Positions 1-6,817 of a stretch of 9,246 bases of DNA are shown one piece after another. The position numbers were made by a program, and so were the translations under genes. The notes beneath the pieces are model-generated. The model worked only from the letters and a program-made list of their open reading frames with translations, had not been told where the DNA came from and ran no database searches. The stretch covers positions 1-9,246 of the forward strand of contig CANRFE010000051.1 in assembly GCA_947629805.1 (NCBI GenBank), in the 5' to 3' direction. Source of the stretch: an uncultured Clostridia bacterium. Its GTDB lineage: Bacteria > Bacillota > Clostridia > TANB77 > CAG-508. Position 1 is the stretch's first letter, and each line of letters begins with the position of its first letter.

Positions 1-1
1 G

Positions 2-538
2 GGAATACCAATAGGTGGTTATAATGAAATTATTGAAAAAATGTTAGAAAATTGTACGGTTACATTACAGGTAGATTATTTGAAAGAAAAAGAAAAATAC
101 AATGCTTTGGCAGATAAAATTTTATATACAGGTATGATAGATGAATTTTTTGCTTATGCCTTAGGAAATTTGGAATATCGCTCTTTACGATTTGAAAATG
201 AAGTTTATGAAGATATAGATAATTATCAAGGGGTTGCTGTTATGAATTATACGAGTCATCAAGAGGCATATACTAGAATTATCGAACATAAACATTTTGC
301 GTTCAATACTTGTAAAGGAACGATTATTACAAAAGAATATCCAAAAGATTGGAAATTGGGAGATGAAGCGTATTATCCAGTGAATGACGAAAAGAATATG
401 GAATTGTTTGCAAAATATCAAGAATTAGCAAAACAATATCCTAACGTTATTTTTGGAGGAAGACTTGGCAATTATAAATATTATGATATGGACAAAGTCA
501 TCAAAGCAAGTTTAGAATTAGTAGAAAGTATAAAATAG
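2..538 (+). CDS. glf: UDP-galactopyranose mutase, C-terminal part (5' end outside window)
   Basis: This flavoenzyme interconverts UDP-galactopyranose and UDP-galactofuranose in the cytoplasm and so supplies galactofuranose for surface polysaccharides. The reading frame is open from base 2 and starts with GIPIGGYNEIIEKML, a stretch typical of the middle of Glf, so the methionine at base 41 is internal and not the start. About 178 residues of a usual 365 to 380 are visible. Family hallmarks are the MNYTSHQ segment, YTRIIEHKHF, KEYP, AYYPVND and the C-terminal FAD-contacting GRLGNYKYYDMDKVI. By distance from the C-terminus, the arginine of YTRIIEHKHF falls where the essential substrate-phosphate arginine (R280 of the Klebsiella enzyme, from memory) lies. 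The stop is 10 bases before rfbA, so the two are probably co-transcribed. Nothing looks broken in the visible part. The identification is very secure. Confidence 0.95.
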   Translation, partial: GIPIGGYNEIIEKMLENCTVTLQVDYLKEKEKYNALADKILYTGMIDEFFAYALGNLEYRSLRFENEVYEDIDNYQGVAVMNYTSHQEAYTRIIEHKHFAFNTCKGTIITKEYPKDWKLGDEAYYPVNDEKNMELFAKYQELAKQYPNVIFGGRLGNYKYYDMDKVIKASLELVESIK

Positions 539-548
539 GAAAAAGAAA

Positions 549-1436
549 ATGAAAAAAAGAAAAGGAATTATTTTAGCAGGAGGAAGTGCTACAAGGTTAT
601 ATCCTTTAACACTTGCCATTTCCAAACAGATGATGCCAGTTTATGATAAACCTATGATTTATTATCCACTTTCTGTTTTAATGGAAGCACAAATGCAAGA
701 AATTTTGCTTATATCAACTCCAAGAGATATTGCTACTTTTCAAGCATTATTGGGCGATGGAAGAAAATGGGGTATGAAATTTTTCTATAAAGTACAAGAA
801 AAACCAAATGGTTTAGCAGAAGCTTTTACAATAGGAGAGGAATTTATTGGACAAGACAGTGTTGCTATGATTTTGGGAGACAACATGTTTTATGGAGAGC
901 ATTTAAGAGAAGTCTTAAAAAGGGCAAACGAAAGGCAAGAAGAAGCAACTATTTTTGGCTACTTGGTAAAAAATCCTTCAGCTTATGGCGTAGTAGAAAT
1001 AGATAAAGACGGAAATGCTCTTAGCATTGAAGAAAAGCCACAACAGCCAAAGTCCAATTATGCAGTTCCAGGTTTATATTTTTACCCAAGTGGTGTTAGT
1101 CAAATAGCAAAAACCATTAAGCCGTCGGCACGAGGAGAGCTAGAAATTACAGACATTAATGAATTTTATAGGAAACAGGGAAAATTAAAGGTAGAAAAAT
1201 TAGGTAGAGGTATGACCTGGTTTGATACAGGAACGCACGATGCTTTATTAGAAACTGCTAGCTTTGTGCAAACAATCCAAAAAAGGCAAAGACTTCAAAT
1301 TAGTTGCCCAGAGGAAATTGCTTATGAAAATAAATGGATTACAAAAGAAGAACTATTACAACTAGCAATGCCCTTCATGAAGACAGAATATGGAAGGTAT
1401 TTAAAAGAATTAGCAGAGGACAAATTAGGAGGTTAA
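549..1436 (+). CDS. rfbA: Glucose-1-phosphate thymidylyltransferase RfbA/RmlA
   Basis: This cytoplasmic enzyme makes dTDP-glucose from dTTP and glucose-1-phosphate, normally the first step to dTDP-L-rhamnose. At 295 residues it has the full usual length (about 290). The nucleotide-binding signature GGSATRLYPLT is at residues 11-21, followed by SKQMMPVYDKPMIYYPL (25-41) with the catalytic-type lysine and arginine. EKPNGLAEAF (about 84-93), ILGDN (108-112, metal-binding aspartate) and WFDTGTHDALLE (about 222-233) are all characteristic of RmlA rather than GalU or GlmU. The start follows an AGGA at 537-540 that overlaps the glf stop, and MKKRKGIILAGG is the expected N-terminus. The partners rfbB, rfbC and rfbD are not in the window, so either they lie elsewhere or dTDP-glucose feeds another deoxysugar. 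The gene is intact and ends one base before the next start codon. Confidence 0.97.
   Translation: MKKRKGIILAGGSATRLYPLTLAISKQMMPVYDKPMIYYPLSVLMEAQMQEILLISTPRDIATFQALLGDGRKWGMKFFYKVQEKPNGLAEAFTIGEEFIGQDSVAMILGDNMFYGEHLREVLKRANERQEEATIFGYLVKNPSAYGVVEIDKDGNALSIEEKPQQPKSNYAVPGLYFYPSGVSQIAKTIKPSARGELEITDINEFYRKQGKLKVEKLGRGMTWFDTGTHDALLETASFVQTIQKRQRLQISCPEEIAYENKWITKEELLQLAMPFMKTEYGRYLKELAEDKLGG
1427..1432 (+). promoter_or_regulatory. Shine-Dalgarno AGGAGG inside the end of rfbA
   Basis: A perfect AGGAGG lies within the last codons of rfbA, five bases before the ATG at 1438. The rfbA stop and this ATG are separated by one base. The position supports the chosen start of the downstream membrane protein and suggests its translation is coupled to that of rfbA. 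Confidence 0.85.
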
Positions 1437-1437
1437 C

Positions 1438-3315
1438 ATGATCATTTTTCGTTATATATTAATTTATATGATAATTTTAGGTTTTAGTATGTTCTTTGCA
1501 GAATTATTTAAGAAAAAACTAGAAAAAACAATTTTATTAAGTCTTCTTACCATTCTTATCCTTTTGTATTTATTTGGTATGATGAATATCTTGAAAATAG
1601 GAGTATTTTTTGTTAGTTTATTAGGAATAGGTTTGCTTTTCTATACCATTCTAAAAACTAGAAAAAACAAAACAGGGAGAACATTAAAAGAAAAATTTCT
1701 TTCCCCTGGTAATATTTTTTTTACAATTCTTTTCTTTGTTTTTGTGATTACCACATTTTCAAAAGAATTAACCAATTGGGATCAATTTTTATATTGGAGT
1801 TTATCTGCTAAAGATATGTTTTATACCGATAACATACTCTTAACGGTAGTAGGACATTATACGGGGCAGGCTTTACCTTTTCAAACCTTGTTGGGGTATT
1901 TCTTTATGAAAATAGTAGGAGAATATCGACAAGGAATTGAAATTTTTGCTACCTGGTTACTTGGTTTTTCTTGTTTTCTACCATTGTTTGACAAGTCGAA
2001 TGGAAAAAGAATAGTAAATTGCATGATTTCCATACTTATTCTTTGTGTACCTGCTGTCTTTAGTATGTTAATTTTTTATGAAAGTTCTTATCCAGATGCT
2101 TTATTAGGAATTTTTGTAGGATATCTTATGTACTTGTATTTTTGTGAAGAAAAAAGCAAGTTCACTACTTTTTGTATGGTTATGACAATGATAGGTTTAA
2201 CTTTAACAGATAGAACAGGTGTGATTTTTGCTGGTATTATATGGGTTAGTTTTCTTCTTTATGAAATGTTAGGACAGAAAAAAGAAAATTTAAGAAAGAA
2301 CATAAAAAAATTTTTCCTTTCAAAAGAAATGAAAATTTTGTATCTTCTTTTTTTCACAATAGCAATTACGTACTTTTCTTGGACAATCTATGTAAAAATA
2401 GAAGGAATTAAAGTGAAAAAAGTAGAAACCTATGATGAAATGATAGGAAAAAAAGAAATAGAAACAGTAACACAAAGTATTTTGACAACGGTATTTGGTG
2501 TTTATGCAGAAGATGATAATGCAGCTAACTCAAATGGAACGTTACTAGAAAAACTGTATAACATTCCAGAAATTAGTACACCTGTAAAAATTAGTGCGGG
2601 AGGCTTTATTTGTATTTGTGGTGTGATAGGTGTTTTTTATTATAGTAGAGTAGAACAAAGTAAAAAAAAGAAAGTAAGGAATATTTTTATTAGTATTTTT
2701 GCAGGGCTTATTTTATATATTTTAGCTAGACAATATGGGTATATTACAAGATATTCTGTGAAAGAAATGTTAGCACATGATGGAATGGAGAGATATATGG
2801 CTAGTTATTTATTGGCTATTTTATATTTTCTCGTTGCATTTACTTTAACACAAATAAAAACAAAACCCAAAACTATATTTTATGTTTTATTAACTAGTGT
2901 GATTATTATGATAACGCCTCTTACTTCGGTGGCAAATGCAACAATTACTTCTGGCATTTTTAACTTAAACAGTACTTATTATTGCAACACTGCTAGAAAT
3001 AAAGCAAAAAAGATTTTAAGTGTAGTACCAAAGCAGGAAAAAGTATTAGGAGTTTGTCAAACAGGAGAATTTAATATTTTACTTAATTTAATGATTCGTT
3101 ATTATATGTATCCAACGTCCTATCAATTAGATGCATTCCAGGAAGAAAAAGAAGAGCAGATAACGGATATTGTAGAAAAAAAGGAATATAGTTATATTTA
3201 TATTTTAGTTACAGATGCTTATTTAACCAATCAATTAGAAGAAAAATTTGGAATACAAGTAAAAGATGATACACTTTTAAGAATAACAGAGCAAGGTTTA
3301 GAAAAAGTAAAATAA
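1438..3315 (+). CDS. Multi-pass membrane protein, probable GT-C-type glycosyltransferase
   Basis: This is a 625-residue integral membrane protein with roughly 13 to 15 predicted helices. Four hydrophobic segments occupy residues 1-107. A loop with WDQFLYWSLSAKDM (114-127) follows, then ALPFQT (145-150), further helices to about 320, a charged hydrophilic stretch (about 322-385), more helices (386-505) and a soluble C-terminal tail (about 510-625). An acidic residue with tryptophans in the first large loop after a helix, and the later YESSYPDALLG (214-224) and ERYMASYLL (451-459), resemble membrane proteins of Clostridia polysaccharide clusters that are classed as GT-C-like. From this I infer an enzyme that takes a sugar from a polyprenyl-phosphate donor on the outer face of the membrane. 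No specific family or sugar can be named, and a polymerase or ligase role is an alternative. Its place between rfbA and a GtrB-like gene supports glycan assembly. The membrane nature is certain; the enzymatic role is inferred. Confidence 0.7.
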   Translation: MIIFRYILIYMIILGFSMFFAELFKKKLEKTILLSLLTILILLYLFGMMNILKIGVFFVSLLGIGLLFYTILKTRKNKTGRTLKEKFLSPGNIFFTILFFVFVITTFSKELTNWDQFLYWSLSAKDMFYTDNILLTVVGHYTGQALPFQTLLGYFFMKIVGEYRQGIEIFATWLLGFSCFLPLFDKSNGKRIVNCMISILILCVPAVFSMLIFYESSYPDALLGIFVGYLMYLYFCEEKSKFTTFCMVMTMIGLTLTDRTGVIFAGIIWVSFLLYEMLGQKKENLRKNIKKFFLSKEMKILYLLFFTIAITYFSWTIYVKIEGIKVKKVETYDEMIGKKEIETVTQSILTTVFGVYAEDDNAANSNGTLLEKLYNIPEISTPVKISAGGFICICGVIGVFYYSRVEQSKKKKVRNIFISIFAGLILYILARQYGYITRYSVKEMLAHDGMERYMASYLLAILYFLVAFTLTQIKTKPKTIFYVLLTSVIIMITPLTSVANATITSGIFNLNSTYYCNTARNKAKKILSVVPKQEKVLGVCQTGEFNILLNLMIRYYMYPTSYQLDAFQEEKEEQITDIVEKKEYSYIYILVTDAYLTNQLEEKFGIQVKDDTLLRITEQGLEKVK

Positions 3316-3328
3316 AAAGGAGAAAAAA

Positions 3329-4276
3329 ATGAAAAAAATTAGTATTATCATACCAGCCTATAATGAAGAAGAAGCATTGCCAATGTTATACGAAAGATTA
3401 AGGAAATTAATGGACCAAGTAACAAATTATGAATTTGAAATATTATTTGTCAATGATGGAAGCAAAGATAAAACATTATCTATTATTAAAGCATTAAGAG
3501 AAAAAGATGAGCGCGTTTGCTATGTAGATTTTTCTCGTAATTTTGGAAAGGAAATTGCTATGATAGCAGGGCTGGATTATGCAAAAGGAGATTGTGTTAT
3601 TTTTATGGATGCGGATTTGCAAGATCCACCAGAATTAATTCCAGAATTGATAAAGTATTGGGAAGAAGGCTATGATGATGTTTATGCAAGAAGAAGTAGT
3701 AGAAAGGGAGAAACATGGCTTAAAAAATTTACTTCTAAAATGTATTACCGCGTTTTACAAAGTTTAACTAGAATCCCTATTCAAAAAGACACAGGAGATT
3801 TTCGTTTATTGGACAGACGTTGTGTAAATGCATTAAGAAAGTTAAGAGAATCGCAACGATGCTCTAAGAGTATGTTTAGTTGGATTGGCTATAACAAAAA
3901 AGAAGTATTATACGAAAGGGATCCTCGTATTGCAGGAAGTACAAAATGGAATTATCGTAAATTAATAGATTTGGCAATAGATGGTATTACCTCTTTTACA
4001 ACATCACCCCTAAGAATATCTACTTATTTAAGTATTCCTACTTTTTTAGCATTGTTTTTCTATTTTGTTTATGTTATTATAAAATGTATCGTCACTTCTA
4101 CCTTTATTCAGGCTTACCAAGCAATTATTTTACTTATTTTATTCTTTTCTGGAGTACAAATTTTATTATTTGGAATTATAGGAGAATATTTAGGACGAAT
4201 TTTTAACGAAACCAAAAATAGACCATTGTATTTTGTAAATGAATATAATGGAGAAAAAGAAAAAAATGAGAATTAA
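3329..4276 (+). CDS. GtrB/DPM1-like family 2 glycosyltransferase (polyprenyl-phosphate sugar synthase)
   Basis: This GT-A fold enzyme probably moves a sugar from a nucleotide donor to undecaprenyl phosphate on the cytoplasmic face of the membrane. The catalytic domain has ISIIIPAYNEEE at residues 4-15, VNDGS at 41-45 and the metal-binding DADLQDPPE at 94-102, plus DTGDFRLLDRR (154-164) and RIAGSTKWNYRKL (200-212), all typical of the GtrB, CsbB, YkoT and DPM1 group. Two hydrophobic helices follow (about 234-255 and 265-287), as in GtrB-type enzymes. The length of 315 residues is normal. An AAGGAG at 3317-3322 sits six bases before the ATG. In known three-component systems such an enzyme works with a GtrA-like flippase and a GT-C transferase. 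Three candidate membrane transferases are in this window, but no GtrA-like gene. The sugar (glucose, GlcNAc, mannose or another) cannot be read from the sequence. Confidence 0.9.
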   Translation: MKKISIIIPAYNEEEALPMLYERLRKLMDQVTNYEFEILFVNDGSKDKTLSIIKALREKDERVCYVDFSRNFGKEIAMIAGLDYAKGDCVIFMDADLQDPPELIPELIKYWEEGYDDVYARRSSRKGETWLKKFTSKMYYRVLQSLTRIPIQKDTGDFRLLDRRCVNALRKLRESQRCSKSMFSWIGYNKKEVLYERDPRIAGSTKWNYRKLIDLAIDGITSFTTSPLRISTYLSIPTFLALFFYFVYVIIKCIVTSTFIQAYQAIILLILFFSGVQILLFGIIGEYLGRIFNETKNRPLYFVNEYNGEKEKNEN

Positions 4277-4293
4277 AAAAATAGGGAGCAAAA

Positions 4294-5313
4294 ATGGAAT
4301 TTGAGGAAAATAGAATCATTTATCCAGAACTAGAAAATGCAGCAGAAGAAAGAATGGAAAATACGCTAAGACCAAAGAACTTAAAAGAATATATAGGACA
4401 AGAAAAAGTAAAAGAAAATATGAAAATTTATATAGAGGCTGCTAAAAAAAGAAAGGAGCCTCTTGATCATGTTTTATTATATGGGCCTCCCGGTTTAGGA
4501 AAAACAACATTAGCCAGTATTATTGCAAGGGAAATGAAAGCAAATATTAAAATTACTTCTGGACCAGCTATTGAAAAACCAGGAGATTTAGCAGGAATTC
4601 TTACTAATTTAACAGAAGGGGATATTCTTTTTATTGATGAAATTCATCGTTTAAGCAAGAGTGTAGAAGAAATTTTATATCCTGCTTTAGAAGATTATAC
4701 CTTAGATATTATGATAGGAAAAGGTCCAAGTGCAAAGTCTATTCGTATTGATTTACCAAAGTTTACCTTAATTGGTGCAACTACTAGAGCGGGGTCTTTA
4801 ACTACACCGTTACGTGATCGTTTTGGCATTATTCATCGTTTAGAGCTATATAATATAAAAGACTTAAGTACGATTGTGAAACGTTCTGCTCATATTTTGC
4901 AAATTACTATAGAAGAAGAAGCTGCTAGCGAAATAGCAAGACGTTCTCGAGGGACTCCTAGAATTGCGAATCGTTTATTAAAAAGAATCCGAGATTATGC
5001 TATGGTTTTAGGAGATGGCAACATTACTTATAAAATGGCAAAACATGCTTTAAATAACTTAGAAATTGATGAATTAGGATTAGATGAAATTGATAGAAAA
5101 TTATTAGAAACCATGATTTTTACTTATCGTGGAAAGCCAGTGGGAATAGAAACACTAGCTACTACAATTGGAGAAGAAATAGAAACGATAGAAGATGTTT
5201 ATGAACCTTATCTTATTCAAATTGGTTTTATAGCAAGAACACCAAGAGGAAGAATACCACTTTTGGCAGCTTATCAACATTTAGGAGTAAATACACAAGA
5301 AAATGAATGTTAG
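4294..5313 (+). CDS. ruvB: Holliday junction branch migration helicase RuvB
   Basis: RuvB is the AAA+ ring motor that, with RuvA, drives branch migration of Holliday junctions in recombinational repair. At 339 residues it is full length. LRPKNLKEYIGQ lies at 26-37, Walker A GPPGLGKTT at 64-72, Walker B ILFIDEIHR at 111-119, sensor 1 GATTRAGS at 161-168 and the arginine-finger region PLRDRFG at 172-178. GTPRIANRLLKRIRDYA, a sensor 2 region, is followed by a winged-helix DNA-binding domain ending in ARTPRGRIPLLAAYQHLG. The ATG is preceded by AGGGAG (4283-4288), five bases away. All key residues are present. The unusual feature is context: ruvA is normally directly upstream, but here a glycosyltransferase precedes it by 17 bases and a DUF2142-type gene follows by 12. 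Its expression is therefore probably tied to the surrounding glycan genes. Confidence 0.97.
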   Translation: MEFEENRIIYPELENAAEERMENTLRPKNLKEYIGQEKVKENMKIYIEAAKKRKEPLDHVLLYGPPGLGKTTLASIIAREMKANIKITSGPAIEKPGDLAGILTNLTEGDILFIDEIHRLSKSVEEILYPALEDYTLDIMIGKGPSAKSIRIDLPKFTLIGATTRAGSLTTPLRDRFGIIHRLELYNIKDLSTIVKRSAHILQITIEEEAASEIARRSRGTPRIANRLLKRIRDYAMVLGDGNITYKMAKHALNNLEIDELGLDEIDRKLLETMIFTYRGKPVGIETLATTIGEEIETIEDVYEPYLIQIGFIARTPRGRIPLLAAYQHLGVNTQENEC

Positions 5314-5316
5314 GAG
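5312..5316 (+). promoter_or_regulatory. Ribosome binding site AGGAG deciding the start of the DUF2142-type gene
   Basis: AGGAG overlaps the ruvB stop codon and stands nine bases before the ATG at 5326. The alternative TTG at 5453 has no purine-rich site at a suitable distance. This is the main reason to place the true start of the next gene at 5326 and to invoke a frameshift. Confidence 0.75.
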
Positions 5317-5325
5317 AAAAGAAAA

Positions 5326-6784
5326 ATGAAAAAACAACAAACACAAGAAATGATGAAATTAATACTTGTATTTTTAATAATTTTGTTACGGCTATTTTTT
5401 CTATTTTTCTTATAGAAGTAATGTAAACGGTTTACTTGGCTATGAAAAAATTTTGACTTATGTAGTACTTTTTGTTGTTACGATTGTATCTTGTCTATAC
5501 ATGTTATATATTAAGCCAAAAGAAAAAATAAAACCAGAAAATGCATTTTTAATCGTAGGAAGTGTTTTTTGTATATTTCTGTATCTTGCTATGCCTATGA
5601 CAAAAGCGCATGATGAACCAGTCCATGGACTTCGAATTTACGAATATAAAGAAGGAAAGATTGTTAACAATGGAAAAAGTGTTACTTTGCCAGAGGGAGT
5701 TATATGGACATTAAGGGATAAACCTTTTTATAAAGATCTTTTCCAACAGAAAGAAATTTATAATACGCAAACGCAACCAGTTTTATATGAATATAGAATG
5801 TCAACGTATTCCCCAATTTCTTATTTCCCTCATATTGTGGGAGTTTATACAGCAAGTTTCTTTACTACAAATGCAATGATACAAGTATATGTAGCAAGGT
5901 TATTTAATATGGTAACTTGTATTGTACTTTTGTATTTTGCTATAAAAAATATTCCTTATGGAAAAAATGTATTATTTTTGCTTGCTTTAATACCAATTGC
6001 AGTAGAAGGGTATATTTCGCTATCTGCAGATGGGATTGCGATAGCCTCTAGTTTCTTGTTCTTTAGTTACACTCTAAAATTAAAACAAGAAAAAGAAAAT
6101 GCAATTGGTTATAAACAAATTTTATTCTTAACTATATTAGCAATTGTAGTAGCAATTTCAAAAACCGTTTATTTGCCAATTGTATTATTGCTTTCTATAA
6201 TTCCAAAGGAAAAATTTAAGAAAAATAAAAAATGGCTTGTAGTAAGCAGTATTTTCATGCTTGCTTTGGTTATAGATTTCCTATGGTATTGTTATGGAAC
6301 ACAGCCAATAGATTCTACGCAAGGAAAAGAAATCGAAATTTCTTTTTCCTATGTACAAAAAATAGTATATACTATGGTAGAAAAATTCTCAGATTATTTT
6401 AATGAAATATGGGGTGGAAAATTGGAATATAACGAAAATGTATCCATTTTCGTTTTTCCTTATGTTATTTTTCTAGCAATTGTATTTATGATACAAAAAG
6501 GAGAAAACTATTCGTTTACTAAGTTTGAAAAATTAATTCTTTCAGGAATTTTCTTATCTATTGTCTTTCTCATTTTTACGGCTATGTATCAAACTTGGTC
6601 TAGACATGATATAGCCTATATTGAAGGAGTACAAGGAAGATATTTTTTACCAATATTACCACTTGGTGTTTTGCTTTTTGCAAGAGGATTTTCCGATGAC
6701 GAAAACACAACAAAAAAGGTGGCAATGCTAATTAGCATAATGCAAATTTTTGTAATTACGAAAGTATTTATGTTTCATGTATAA
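5326..6784 (+). CDS. DUF2142-family membrane protein, 5' end frameshifted
   Basis: This polytopic membrane protein probably acts in surface-glycan assembly; DUF2142 proteins resemble GT-C transferases, but their reaction is not established. The main open frame runs from a TTG at 5453 to 6784 (443 residues). It holds the hallmarks MPMTKAHDEPVHGLRIYEYKEG (DEPVH at residues 54-58), YSPISYFPHIVG, VARLFNMV, ISLSADGIAIAS and GRYFLPILPL (about 395-404), among some ten helices. A short frame from the ATG at 5326, with a good ribosome binding site, encodes 29 residues that begin a membrane helix and then hits TAG at 5413. The downstream frame is open back to a TAA at 5378 and reads smoothly there (YRSNVNGLLGYEKIL). 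Dropping one T from the T6 tract at 5395-5400 fuses both into a protein of about 485 residues with a complete first helix. I therefore annotate one gene with a +1 frameshift. Sequence error, a true mutation and phase variation are all possible. The family call is firm; the start is an inference. Confidence 0.8.
5392..5408 (+). repeat. T-rich tandem repeat at the frameshift point
   Basis: Two near-identical units lie head to tail: CTATTTTTT (5392-5400) and CTATTTTT (5401-5408), giving a run of six Ts and a run of five. The two reading frames of the DUF2142-type gene must switch between 5378 and 5415, so this tract is the natural place for a one-base gain. Such a repeat is prone both to polymerase slippage in the cell and to homopolymer miscalls. 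Confidence 0.6.
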
Positions 6785-6817
6785 GATAGAAGACTAGAAA
6801 AAGAAAGGAATGCAAAA

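Noticed and set aside
185..421. Open frame of 78 codons on the - strand
   Set aside because: It lies antisense within the conserved glf coding region, has no ribosome binding site, and its phenylalanine- and isoleucine-rich translation is what AT-rich antisense of a real gene gives.
5326..5415. Independent 29-residue small membrane peptide
   Set aside because: It could be a genuine small protein because it has a good ribosome binding site, but its hydrophobic helix is cut off and the missing part continues in the adjacent frame, so a split 5' end of the DUF2142-type gene is the simpler reading.
5423..5435. Palindrome GTAAAC-G-GTTTAC resembling a LacI/CcpA-type operator
   Set aside because: It is a perfect 6-base inverted repeat, but it departs from the usual catabolite-repression consensus at the right end and falls in what is probably coding sequence (VNGLL) of the frameshifted DUF2142-type gene, with no convincing promoter near it.
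5453..5458. TTGACT as a possible -35 element or TTG start codon
   Set aside because: There is no well-placed -10 hexamer at about 17 bases, no ribosome binding site for the TTG, and the protein reading continues upstream without a break, so it is most likely internal coding sequence.
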